Assembly: GCA_965209105.1 (NCBI GenBank)
Contig: CBDBQB010000032.1
Coordinates: 1 to 64,000, forward strand
Source: JAAELZ01 sp965209105
GTDB lineage: Bacteria > Pseudomonadota > Gammaproteobacteria > Arenicellales > Poriferihabitantaceae
Direction of reading: 5' to 3'
Length of the DNA stretch: 64,000 nucleotides
Shown here piece after piece: positions 1-8,097 of the stretch; the first letter of the stretch is position 1, and every line of letters begins with the position of its first letter. The notes beneath the pieces are model-generated. The model searched no databases, had not been told where the DNA came from, and saw only the letters and a list, made by a program, of their open reading frames with translations. Position numbers and translations under genes: made by a program.

Positions 1-396
1 AAGCAGGCTGAATTAATTGAGCATGATTTGCTGCGCCCAGCGGATATCGGCGCGACAGCTAACTTCGTCGGCAGCATGCGCGATTTTAATGATAATCGCG
101 ATGTGAGCGCGATGGAGCTGAGTCACTATCCTGGCATGACCGAATCCGAACTCGAAAAAATGCTCGACCACAGCCTTTCTACTCACCCCGTGCTATGCGC
201 CGCGCTGATCCATCGCGTCGGCGTCATCAAGCCTTCTGAGACTATTGTCGTGGTGGCGGTTTGGGCAAGTCGCCGAAAAGCCGCCTTTGATGCCTGCCGA
301 GACATTACCGAGGCGCTTAAGCAGCGTGCACCCTTTTGGAAGAAGGAGTACACCGCAAATGGGGCGCGTTGGGTATCAGAAAACACCCAGGGTTAA
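1..396 (+). CDS. moaE: Molybdopterin synthase catalytic subunit MoaE (5' end outside window)
   Basis: This is the large subunit of molybdopterin synthase, which transfers sulfur from MoaD to precursor Z in molybdenum-cofactor synthesis. The frame is open to the left edge, reading K-Q-A-E-L-I-E-H-D before the internal TTG at 28, so the true start lies outside the window and the gene is partial. Family signatures are the N-terminal GATANFVGSMRDFN, the central HRVG segment and the lysine-bearing PFWKKE near the C-terminus, where the catalytic lysine lies. It stops 6 bp before cmoA on the same strand. A MoaD/ThiS-like protein occurs at 13270 but is not an obvious operon partner. Confidence 0.93.
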   Translation, partial: KQAELIEHDLLRPADIGATANFVGSMRDFNDNRDVSAMELSHYPGMTESELEKMLDHSLSTHPVLCAALIHRVGVIKPSETIVVVAVWASRRKAAFDACRDITEALKQRAPFWKKEYTANGARWVSENTQG

Positions 397-402
397 TCTA
401 TT

Positions 403-1143
403 TTGTCTGATACTCGCGACACCTTGTTTAAATCGCTATCTAGCGACATAGAGGCCTTCCGGTTTGACGCGCGAGTGACCGAGGTATTCGCTGATATGAT
501 TCGTCGTTCGGTACCCGGCTACGCCTCAGTCATCGCGATGACCAGTGTGATCGCTGCTGAGAATGTTCAAGCGAACACGCGGGTCTACGATTTGGGCTGC
601 TCGCTGGGTACAGGGTTGATGACGATACACGATCGAATTGATACGCCTTGCGAGCTAATCGGTATTGATAATGCCCCGGCAATGATTGAAGCCTGCAATC
701 AAAATATTGCCAAACTCAAAGCAAAAAAGAATATTTCCATACGACTTGAATGCGCCGATATCACACAGGCTGATATCAGTAACGCCAGCCTAATTGTGAT
801 GCATTACACCCTACAATTTATTGCCCCAGACAAACGCCTCGCTTTGCTTGAAAAGCTATACGCGGGTCTGCAGCCGGGTGGCGTTTTAATCTTCTCTGAA
901 AAGATTCATTTTGAGGACGCGCAAACAAACCATCAAATGACCGAGCTGTACTACGACTTTAAAAAGCACAATGGTTACACCGAGCTAGAAATTAGCCAAA
1001 AACGTCAAGCGCTAGAAAATATTTTGATCTCCGAAACCCAGCAGACCCATCTGTCGCGATTAAAAGAAGCGGGGTTCGTTAAGGCGATGAGTTGGTTTCA
1101 ATGTCTAAATTTTGACTCCTTTCTGGCCTATAAACCTCGATGA
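403..1143 (+). CDS. cmoA: Carboxy-S-adenosyl-L-methionine synthase CmoA
   Basis: CmoA (246 aa) makes carboxy-SAM from SAM and prephenate, the cofactor CmoB uses to form cmo5U at tRNA wobble position 34. The SAM-binding motif YDLGCSLGTG is visible at about residues 57-66, and the tail SWFQCLNFDSFLA is typical of CmoA. The start is a TTG at 403; no ATG in frame gives a full-length N-terminus. The stop overlaps the cmoB start by 4 bp (ATGA), which indicates translational coupling. Family length is about 245 aa, so the gene looks complete. Confidence 0.95.
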   Translation: MSDTRDTLFKSLSSDIEAFRFDARVTEVFADMIRRSVPGYASVIAMTSVIAAENVQANTRVYDLGCSLGTGLMTIHDRIDTPCELIGIDNAPAMIEACNQNIAKLKAKKNISIRLECADITQADISNASLIVMHYTLQFIAPDKRLALLEKLYAGLQPGGVLIFSEKIHFEDAQTNHQMTELYYDFKKHNGYTELEISQKRQALENILISETQQTHLSRLKEAGFVKAMSWFQCLNFDSFLAYKPR

Positions 1144-2150
1144 CCTCCGCCAGAGAGTATTTGTATCAAGCGCTAGAGATAGACACCCTAGCAGAAATTC
1201 TGGCGCAAGATAATCACCCTTGGGCAGAACATCTTCCAGCAGAGGCTTCGGCCATGCTTGACTCAATCAATCACGGCTCACTCGAGCAATGGCTCTTAAG
1301 CCTAAAAAACGCACCGCGCGTACAGGGCAGCCGCCAGTTGGCCCAACCCACGGTGAACATTCAGTCTTCGTCTAAAATCTCGCCACAAGATAAGGCCGCG
1401 CTGCTGTCGACACTACACAGTTTGAAACCTTGGCGTAAAGGTCCATACGAATTGTTTGGTATTCAGGTCGACAGTGAATGGAGATCCGATAAAAAATGGA
1501 CGCGCATTCAAAACCATATTGATCTCAGCGGTAAGCGCGTTCTGGATGTGGGCTGCGCAAATGGCTACTTTGGCTGGCGGATGCTAGACGCGGGGGCAAA
1601 GTTCGTGCTTGGCATTGACCCGGGACTTCTATTTATTATCCAATTTTTACTCATCAATCAATCTATTCGACCGGTAGAGCACCCCTCAAAACACTTTCTT
1701 CTACCCTATCGATTGGAGGATTTACCCAAAGACATGGCTTACTTCGACCAAGTCTTTTCGATGGGCGTTTTGTATCACCGACGATCACTATTTGACCACC
1801 TTTTTGAGCTTAAACAATGTTTAAAGCCGGGGGGCGAACTCGTACTGGAAACGCTTGTGGTGCCAAGCGAGTATGGCGAAATGTTGATTCCACGTGATCG
1901 CTATGCTCGGATGCGAAACGTATGGTTTATTCCCAGTACACAACTACTGTGTGATTGTTTGCTGCGTAGCGGCTTTGTTGATCCACGCGTCATCGACGAA
2001 CGTCAAACCCAAATCGACGAGCAACGTAAGACCGAATGGATTGATTCTCAATCACTGGAGGATTGCCTTGATCCCAACAATGCAAACTTAAGCATAGAAG
2101 GCTATCCCGCACCACGCCGCGCTATTGTGCTGGCACAAAAACCCGCCTAA
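1140..2150 (+). CDS. cmoB: tRNA U34 carboxymethyltransferase CmoB
   Basis: CmoB (336 aa) transfers the carboxymethyl group from carboxy-SAM to 5-hydroxyuridine at tRNA position 34. The SAM fold motif VLDVGCANGYFGWRM lies near residues 135-149, preceded by the typical KPWRKGPYELFG segment. It overlaps cmoA by 4 bp, as in many gammaproteobacteria where the two genes form an operon. Length matches the family (about 320-335 aa). Confidence 0.95.
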   Translation: MTSAREYLYQALEIDTLAEILAQDNHPWAEHLPAEASAMLDSINHGSLEQWLLSLKNAPRVQGSRQLAQPTVNIQSSSKISPQDKAALLSTLHSLKPWRKGPYELFGIQVDSEWRSDKKWTRIQNHIDLSGKRVLDVGCANGYFGWRMLDAGAKFVLGIDPGLLFIIQFLLINQSIRPVEHPSKHFLLPYRLEDLPKDMAYFDQVFSMGVLYHRRSLFDHLFELKQCLKPGGELVLETLVVPSEYGEMLIPRDRYARMRNVWFIPSTQLLCDCLLRSGFVDPRVIDERQTQIDEQRKTEWIDSQSLEDCLDPNNANLSIEGYPAPRRAIVLAQKPA

Positions 2151-2169
2151 AACATTCATCTCAAGTACG

Positions 2170-2439
2170 CTAGTGTAGTGTATTGAATAGATCATATATA
2201 TCAGAGTTCCCCAAATGATCCAAGGCAAGGCACAGACCGCAGTGAATGGTTGTTCCCTTAACAAGGGCTGTCACGCAGTATTGGATTATTTGGGGAGCTC
2301 CCTGCGGGCGAGACAATAAACAGCCATCTACGTTGTTGCATTGCTTGCAAAGGACTGGCCATTCGCTGCGAAACGCGCCTAGTATCTAGCCGTTTCTTGT
2401 CTCGCTGATACATACGATCTCTTTAATACACTACACTAG
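2170..2439 (+). mobile_element. MITE-like palindromic element with 28-bp terminal inverted repeats
   Basis: The 376-bp gap between cmoB and the pterin dehydratase holds a non-coding 270-bp element. Its ends, 2170-2197 and 2412-2439, are inverted repeats matching at 25 of 28 positions, with the outer 15 bases (CTAGTGTAGTGTATT) identical. Inside are a second inverted pair beginning AGTTCCCCAAATGATCCAA (from 2204) answered by a near-complement around 2280-2302, and a third, GCGAGACAA (2308-2316), with its exact complement at 2397-2405. There is no ORF of note. I see no clear target-site duplication. It could be a MITE or a large RNA-type intergenic repeat. Confidence 0.65.
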
Positions 2440-2467
2440 ATAGTGCTAGCATTAGCCCACAATGTAT

Positions 2468-2476
2468 TGGTATAGT
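2468..2476 (+). promoter_or_regulatory. Possible extended -10 promoter element
   Basis: TGG-TATAGT fits an extended -10 pattern (TGnTATAAT-like) about 50 bp upstream of the pterin dehydratase start and downstream of the MITE-like element. No good -35 box was found, so this is a weak call. Confidence 0.25.
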
Positions 2477-2526
2477 AATGGCTGGCTACGGATTAGCCAC
2501 TCGTAACACTGAACAGGAGGTATGTT

Positions 2527-2802
2527 ATGAAGTTATCAAGCGAAGCGATTGCGATAGGCTTGAGCGAGCTTAAAGGTTGGCAGTATCAAGGGGATCATAT
2601 TAGCAAATCATTCGAGTTTGCTGATTTCGTACAGGCATTTGGATTTATGAGCCGTGTGGCGCTCTGTTGCGAGCGTTCTAATCATCACCCAGACTGGTCA
2701 AACTCCTACCGCAAAGTCGATATTATCCTCACCACCCACAGTGACGGGGGCATTACACAAAAAGACTTAGACCTAGCGAAAGCGATTGATGAAGTGAAGT
2801 GA
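2527..2802 (+). CDS. Pterin-4a-carbinolamine dehydratase
   Basis: This small enzyme (91 aa) dehydrates 4a-hydroxytetrahydropterin, recycling the cofactor of aromatic amino acid hydroxylases; in bacteria without such a hydroxylase it may serve molybdopterin or folate-type pterins. The family signature HHPDW is present at about residues 53-57, with a conserved F-x-x-A-F-x-F-M segment before it. A strong ribosome binding site (AGGAGG, 2515-2520) sits 6 bp before the ATG. No phenylalanine hydroxylase gene is visible here. It is convergent with hemD, whose stop is 9 bp away. Confidence 0.9.
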   Translation: MKLSSEAIAIGLSELKGWQYQGDHISKSFEFADFVQAFGFMSRVALCCERSNHHPDWSNSYRKVDIILTTHSDGGITQKDLDLAKAIDEVK

Positions 2803-2810
2803 ACTGTGTG

Positions 2811-3590
2811 TCAAACGCGAGATAGCGCTGCGAGCATCGCAGCGTTGGAAGCGTTGTCTGCCACAATCAGCTTAAGCGGGTAGCTCGTGCCAATTTTCTG
2901 AGCGATTCGATCACTCGGGACAATTAAAGTTTTGTCTGCTAAAAGCATGGAGATATCGGCTTCTAACAACTCAAGTAAATTCGAAAAGGCTTCATAGCTT
3001 GTCAGCATGACGCACCTAACGGAAGGCAAACGCAAGCATCGCATCAAGCCTTTCGCATCGAATGTCTGGGGAATTCTTCTAGTATAAGTTTGAATATAGT
3101 GTATTTCCGCGCCGCGTTCGCGCAGGCCCTTCGCCAATGTTTCACGACCTGACTGACCACGCACAATAAAAACTTTTTGTCCGGCTAAATCTTGCATATC
3201 AGCGTGTGCCATTAACCCTTCTGAATTTTGTTGATCAGCAACACTATTTATATTCACTTCGATGCCGCGACGCTCCAATGCGGCCTGCGTACTCGTCCCA
3301 ACCGCCGCAATATGGGCTCTCTCAAGGCTCGCCAACTGTGTTGAGCTCAGCTGATCAAACAAGCCCCGCACTGCATTTGCGCTGACAAAAATCAGTAAAT
3401 CTTCGGCTTCTACTTCGTGGAGTTGCTTCTCAAAACTTGTCGCTGAGACAAAGTCGATTTCTAGCGTTGGGAAAACATGCGCCATCCCCCCGGCTTGCTC
3501 AACCAGCTGCGCAAGCGCGTGTGCCTGCGCATCAGGGCGGGTAATCACCGCCCCTATGCCGTGCAATTCCTGCGCCTGCTTAGCTGCCAA
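2811..3590 (-). CDS. hemD: Uroporphyrinogen-III synthase HemD
   Basis: HemD (259 aa) cyclises hydroxymethylbilane to uroporphyrinogen III in tetrapyrrole synthesis. The family is poorly conserved, but the segment FVSANAVRGLFDQL, a central AVGTSTQAALERRG, the block VFIVRGQSGRETLAKGLRERG and LTSYEAFSNLLELL are all typical. The gene starts 11 bp inside the end of hemC, so the two are translationally coupled. The hemX and hemY genes that follow hemD in many gammaproteobacteria are absent. Confidence 0.9.
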   Translation of the reverse strand: MAAKQAQELHGIGAVITRPDAQAHALAQLVEQAGGMAHVFPTLEIDFVSATSFEKQLHEVEAEDLLIFVSANAVRGLFDQLSSTQLASLERAHIAAVGTSTQAALERRGIEVNINSVADQQNSEGLMAHADMQDLAGQKVFIVRGQSGRETLAKGLRERGAEIHYIQTYTRRIPQTFDAKGLMRCLRLPSVRCVMLTSYEAFSNLLELLEADISMLLADKTLIVPSDRIAQKIGTSYPLKLIVADNASNAAMLAALSRV

Positions 3591-4515
3591 GGTCTCGGTA
3601 AACGTCTTTTAGAATCCCGTCTGCACCTTCCTCGATCAAGGTGGTCGCAGCCTTTTCGCCTAATGCCACGGCTTGTTCTCTTGGGGCAGAATAATCACAG
3701 CGCAAAACCGTCTTTCCATCCACACTGGCGACCAGGGCTTCGAGCTGCAATTGATCCCCGTCCAATACTGCATAGGCGGCCACGGGCACATGGCAACCCC
3801 CGCCTAATTTCTCGTTTGCAGCACGTTCAGCGTTCACGCAGCTTGCAGTATCAGCATCGTGCAATGGGCTAATTGCCTGTTCAGTCAAGGCATCACCGAC
3901 TCTGCACTCGACACCCACTGCGCCTTGGCCGACTGCGGGCAGCATTTGATCAGGCTCAATAACCGCTCGAATTCTGTTGTCAAAACCCAATCGCTTTAAA
4001 CCCGCAGAAGCGAGGATGATCGCGTCAAAATCACCTCCATCTAATCGTGCCAATCGCGTATTCACATTGCCTCTTAGATCAATCAATTTTAAATCGGGAT
4101 AGCGGGCAGCAATCTGACTTTTTCGCCGTAAACTACAGGTTCCAACCTTCGCACCTTTGGGCAGATCAGCGAATGAATCGTAATGATTCGACACAAAGGC
4201 ATCGCGCGGATCTTCGCGTTTACAAATAACGGGAATATGCAGTCCTTCTGGAAGTTGAACCGTCACGTCCTTCATCGAATGCACGGCGATGTCCACTTCG
4301 CCTTTAAGCAAGGCGGTTTCAAGTTCCTTTAGAAATAAGCCCTTGCCACCAATTTTTGCCAACGGTGTTTCCAGGTGCTTGTCTCCTTCGGAGATAATCT
4401 CAACCAGCTCGATTTTGATGTCGGGATTATGCTGCTGAATTGCATCGCGCACATAATAAGCCTGCCATAAGGCCAATGGGCTTTTACGCGTACCAATTTT
4501 AATGATTTGAACCAT
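3580..4515 (-). CDS. hemC: Hydroxymethylbilane synthase (porphobilinogen deaminase) HemC
   Basis: HemC (311 aa) condenses four porphobilinogen molecules into hydroxymethylbilane. The N-terminus IGTRKSPLALWQA is the family hallmark. The cofactor-attachment cysteine is C241 in LGGGCHVPVA, and the catalytic aspartate region AVHSMKDV is at about residues 78-85. Length is normal. It is followed by hemD with an 11-bp overlap and preceded at 4 bp by the DUF457 gene, in a packed minus-strand array running from argS to hemD. Confidence 0.96.
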   Translation of the reverse strand: MVQIIKIGTRKSPLALWQAYYVRDAIQQHNPDIKIELVEIISEGDKHLETPLAKIGGKGLFLKELETALLKGEVDIAVHSMKDVTVQLPEGLHIPVICKREDPRDAFVSNHYDSFADLPKGAKVGTCSLRRKSQIAARYPDLKLIDLRGNVNTRLARLDGGDFDAIILASAGLKRLGFDNRIRAVIEPDQMLPAVGQGAVGVECRVGDALTEQAISPLHDADTASCVNAERAANEKLGGGCHVPVAAYAVLDGDQLQLEALVASVDGKTVLRCDYSAPREQAVALGEKAATTLIEEGADGILKDVYRDLGS

Positions 4516-4519
4516 GAGA

Positions 4520-5104
4520 TTAAGATTTAGACAGGATTCGATGTCGACGGCGCAAAAAGGAAATCAAAGCGATCGGGCCAAGCACCATTAGCTCAAACAC
4601 CATCGCCCCAAAATTATGCATGGAAAATATAGAGGGCAGCGATCCCCACAATGATCCCCCCATGCCACCGTGGTTTATTTTTTGAAAAAGGCTCTGCGAC
4701 GCGCTCACATACCGCTCGCTAAAGGGCCAATATAACTGCATCCCGAAGGGTGCCGTGGTATCAGCAGTCAACAAATCGAGTGCAATATGTGAGGCATAGG
4801 CTAATCCTAGCATCACGGCCAGGCGAAGCGCTGGACCATGATATATACGCGCGATACTCCCCACCCCCATCGCAAAAATTAATGCCGCGACGATTGAATG
4901 GCTCGCGCCGTGATGATAGCCGTTAAAGTCTTGCTTCATCCAGCCATAGATAAAGTCCAAATCGGGCGCGTTGGCCGCGAACAGTAGCAGCGCTAACAAG
5001 CCCAGATTAAGGCCAAGTAAGCTGCGTTTTTTACCCTCATTGGAATGGCAGTCCTTGCCTGCAACAATATACGCACCCAGGCTATGTCCGACCGGAGACG
5101 TCAT
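4520..5104 (-). CDS. YdjM-like (DUF457) membrane-bound metal-dependent hydrolase family protein
   Basis: This is a 194-aa integral membrane protein of the DUF457/YdjM type. The metal-ligand motifs of the family are present: an N-terminal GHSLGAY, APDLDF at about residues 46-51, HHGASHS at about 64-70 and SHIALDLLTADTTAPFG at about 105-121. Several hydrophobic helices separate them, and the tail RRRHR would face the cytoplasm. Its start overlaps the SPOR-gene stop by one base (TAATG), implying co-translation. Related proteins include the SOS-linked YdjM of E. coli, but substrate and role are not known. Confidence 0.8.
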   Translation of the reverse strand: MTSPVGHSLGAYIVAGKDCHSNEGKKRSLLGLNLGLLALLLFAANAPDLDFIYGWMKQDFNGYHHGASHSIVAALIFAMGVGSIARIYHGPALRLAVMLGLAYASHIALDLLTADTTAPFGMQLYWPFSERYVSASQSLFQKINHGGMGGSLWGSLPSIFSMHNFGAMVFELMVLGPIALISFLRRRHRILSKS

Positions 5105-5775
5105 TATCCTGCCCGCGAAATGCGTAGACGCATCGCCTTAAAGCCCATTTTAGACAGCTTGTAATCATCCGAGGTCATTGAGCCATAATCGGTATACGGC
5201 CCGATACGCACGCGATAATAATTTTTCCGCTCTATGCTAACTTTTTGAATACTCGCCCTTAAGCCCCCAAGCGCCAACTTGGCTTTAAGCCTCTGCGCAT
5301 CGACTTCTTGCCCATAAGAAGCGACTTGGAGCATGTACGCACTGCCCGGTTTTAGCACGGGTGCAGATTGCTTAACTTTTTCGGGGGCTCCGTTGCTGGC
5401 GGCAGCGGCTATTGACTCGGCGTCCTTGGGTAGAACTTCTTCGATTTCAGGCAGTACGGTATAAAAATCATATTGCGGCTTAAGCCTCGGCGCTTTATCA
5501 ATCAATACTGGCTCAGGCGGTACGGCATTCGCGGCGCGCTTTTCTGCACGGATTCGCGATGCCTCTATCATTTCTTTTAAACCGCTACCCAAATCGGCTT
5601 GATCTTCAGATTGATAACCCTGCCAGAGCAGAACCGCCAGCACCCCCGCCAAAGCACCCGCCGAAAAAAGACCCAAGCCACGTTTAAACATCGGAAGCAA
5701 GGCACTAATAGCGCTTCTTCCTGCGCCCCGCTTAGGATTTGCTTTCGCTTGTCGTTTACGTCGCGCTTGTGCCAT
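5104..5775 (-). CDS. SPOR-domain inner-membrane protein (FtsN-like)
   Basis: This bitopic protein (223 aa) has a basic cytoplasmic N-terminus rich in Arg/Lys, one membrane helix at about residues 34-52, a periplasmic linker, and a C-terminal SPOR domain from about 145 (YMLQVASYGQEVDAQRLKAK) to 222. SPOR domains bind denuded septal glycans, so a cell-division or envelope role is likely. A SPOR protein directly downstream of argS is a common gammaproteobacterial arrangement, sometimes annotated as ftsN. The start overlaps the argS stop by one base. Confidence 0.85.
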   Translation of the reverse strand: MAQARRKRQAKANPKRGAGRSAISALLPMFKRGLGLFSAGALAGVLAVLLWQGYQSEDQADLGSGLKEMIEASRIRAEKRAANAVPPEPVLIDKAPRLKPQYDFYTVLPEIEEVLPKDAESIAAAASNGAPEKVKQSAPVLKPGSAYMLQVASYGQEVDAQRLKAKLALGGLRASIQKVSIERKNYYRVRIGPYTDYGSMTSDDYKLSKMGFKAMRLRISRAG

Positions 5776-7508
5776 TACATCTTGTCTGGTGCAGACACCG
5801 CCAAAAGGTTTAAACCATTCGCAAGCACCTGTCGAGCTGCGTCAATCAACGCAAGCCGCGCATCACGACAAGCCGCTTCGGCAGCAATGAAGGGATGGGC
5901 ATTATAATAAGTATGAAAAGCGTTGGCCAACTCACGAAGATAATATGCGATAAGGTGCGGTGCGTAGTCACGCGCGGCACGCTGCACGATTTCAGGAAAT
6001 TGGCTGAGTAAAGTCATTAATTCTGCCTCGTGTGTTTCAGTCAATAGGCTTAAGTCAGCATCTTCTGCCGGCGTCAGGCCTTTCTCCGTGAGTTGCTTGA
6101 AAACACTGCACACGCGAGCGTGAGCGTATTGTATGTAATACACGGGGTTATCACTCGATTGAGATTTCGCGAGATCCAAATCAAAATCCAGATGTTGCTC
6201 GGGTTTACGCATCACGTAAAAGAACCTAGCCGCGTCAACCCCGACCTCATCGCGCAATTCTTTTAAGGTGACAAAATCACCACTGCGCGTAGACATCGAG
6301 ACCTTCTCTTCTCCGCGGTATAACACAGCGAATTGCACCAATAGCACGGTCAATGCATTGGGATCCTTGCCCATTGCTTTAAAGGCTGATTTGACGCGTG
6401 CAACATAGCCGTGATGATCCGCGCCCCAAATATTTATCAGCTGATCGAAGCCGCGCTTGTGTTTTTGTAGGTGGTAGGCGATGTCTGCTGCAAAATAGGT
6501 GTGTTGTCCATTGGCACGTAGCACCACGCGATCTTTTTCATCGCCGTCGTCGGTCGATCGAAACCACCACGCACCGTCTTGTTCATAAAGTTTGTTGTTT
6601 GCCTTTAAAACCTCAATCGCCTCGGTAATCGCCGATGACTCCACCAATGAACGCTCGGAAAACCATTGGTCATAAGACACACCAAACAGTGCTAGATCAG
6701 CTCGAATATTGTCGACCAAAGCAATCAATCCCGCATCGAACAGCTGCCGATACGCCTCATCGCTGAGGCCGTCCTGACAACGAGAAATAAGCGTATCCAT
6801 CGCCTGTTCAAGGTCTTCGGGAAGCTCTGAAAACAGTGACTTTATATCCAACACCATCGCCTCAGCATGCTCACGATGCACCGACGCTGCGATATCCCAA
6901 ATATAGTCGCCTTGATAGGCGTTACCGGGAAACGGCGCGCTATGACCCGCTAAATCAAGGTACCGCAGGTACACACTCAATGCCAAGATATGCATCTGCC
7001 GTCCCGCATCATTGACGTAGTATTCGGATTCGACTTCATGGCCCGTGGCTTTTAATACTCTGGCCAAAGCATCACCATAGGCCGCGCCTCGACCGTGACC
7101 CACATGCAATGGGCCTGTTGGGTTCGCCGAAACGAACTCAACTAATATTTTTTTGCCTGCGCCAAGATCCGATCGACCATATTGATCCCCCGCAGCTTTT
7201 ATCAGGCTGATTACTTGGCTATGGACATTCTTTGCCAAGGTGAAATTAATAAAACCCGGGCCTGCAATCTCCAATCGTTCAACTTCAACCATTTCGGGTA
7301 AGTGATCGATAATTAATTGCGCGATATCACGCGGATTACGTTTGGCTTGCTTGGCTAGCACCAGTGCAATATTGCTTGCGAAATCGCCGTGTGATCGATC
7401 ACGCGTGCGTTCAATCGAAATTCGATCAAGCGCACCGGGCATCAGCACGCGCTCATTGATGAGAACCGTAATGGCGAGGTGCAAGCCTCTTTCGATGGCC
7501 TGTTGCAT
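5775..7508 (-). CDS. argS: Arginyl-tRNA synthetase
   Basis: ArgS (577 aa) charges tRNA-Arg. The class I HIGH signature appears as HVGH in PTGPLHVGHGRGAAYGD at about residues 128-144, and the KMSKS region is the degenerate VSMSTRSGDF typical of ArgRS. The C-terminal anticodon-binding domain ends ANGLNLLAVSAP. The frame extends 16 codons upstream to an ATG at 7556, but the family normally begins at a sequence like MQQAIERGL, so the ATG at 7508 is chosen. It leads a tight minus-strand gene run with the SPOR protein. Confidence 0.95.
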   Translation of the reverse strand: MQQAIERGLHLAITVLINERVLMPGALDRISIERTRDRSHGDFASNIALVLAKQAKRNPRDIAQLIIDHLPEMVEVERLEIAGPGFINFTLAKNVHSQVISLIKAAGDQYGRSDLGAGKKILVEFVSANPTGPLHVGHGRGAAYGDALARVLKATGHEVESEYYVNDAGRQMHILALSVYLRYLDLAGHSAPFPGNAYQGDYIWDIAASVHREHAEAMVLDIKSLFSELPEDLEQAMDTLISRCQDGLSDEAYRQLFDAGLIALVDNIRADLALFGVSYDQWFSERSLVESSAITEAIEVLKANNKLYEQDGAWWFRSTDDGDEKDRVVLRANGQHTYFAADIAYHLQKHKRGFDQLINIWGADHHGYVARVKSAFKAMGKDPNALTVLLVQFAVLYRGEEKVSMSTRSGDFVTLKELRDEVGVDAARFFYVMRKPEQHLDFDLDLAKSQSSDNPVYYIQYAHARVCSVFKQLTEKGLTPAEDADLSLLTETHEAELMTLLSQFPEIVQRAARDYAPHLIAYYLRELANAFHTYYNAHPFIAAEAACRDARLALIDAARQVLANGLNLLAVSAPDKM

Positions 7509-7574
7509 AAAAACTCTAAGCCTTAGTTTGTTATCAAGGTGCCTAGATATAGGCACCTAAAGCACATCGCAAAC

Positions 7575-7904
7575 TTAAGCGATGCTTTCGTTGATGAATT
7601 TTTCTAAATCGGATTTAGAACCAGCGCCAACTTTCGTCCCTTCCACTTCTCCACCCTTAAACACCATCAGCGTCGGAATGCTGCGAATGCCAAATTTTGG
7701 CGGCGTTTGCGAATGCTCGTCAATATTAAGCTTGGCGATTTTTACTTTGTCGCCGTATTGAACAGCCAACTCCTCAAGGATAGGGCCAATCATTTTACAC
7801 GGGCCGCACCACTCCGCCCAATAATCAACGACCACGGGAACGTCGGACTGCAAGACTTCTTGTTCAAAGGTGTCGTCGCTTAGATGTACAATTTGATCTG
7901 ACAT
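7575..7904 (-). CDS. trxA: Thioredoxin 1
   Basis: This is a 109-aa thioredoxin with the active site WCGPCK (C33 and C36), the buried aspartate region VVVDYWAEW and the cis-proline segment RSIPTLMVFKGG. Length is that of E. coli TrxA. It reduces protein disulfides in the cytosol and could be the electron donor for the thioredoxin-type arsenate reductase at 57796. It is divergent from the helicase gene and about 66 bp upstream of argS, probably with its own promoter in the 7905-8097 gap. Confidence 0.97.
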   Translation of the reverse strand: MSDQIVHLSDDTFEQEVLQSDVPVVVDYWAEWCGPCKMIGPILEELAVQYGDKVKIAKLNIDEHSQTPPKFGIRSIPTLMVFKGGEVEGTKVGAGSKSDLEKFINESIA

Positions 7905-8097
7905 ATATTAAATTTCCGTTGAATCGTTTACTATCGAGGGTTGATGCTCAAATGTTTGCATGATGCGAACTGATTAGCAATTCCAAATGCTGCTGAGGTG
8001 TGGCGCTATGCACCGCCCCAAAGCACTAAATCACGCAGATAAGGCGCGCATGGCGGGCGATATTTGCACCAGAATAAACACAAGATTATACCCTTTT

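Noticed and set aside
7509..7556. Longer N-terminus for ArgS
   Set aside because: The extra 16 residues are unlike the family; the internal ATG at 7508 starts with the usual sequence.
7987..8097. 37-residue N-terminal extension of the helicase
   Set aside because: RhlB similarity begins exactly at the ATG at 8098; the upstream part has no homology signal.
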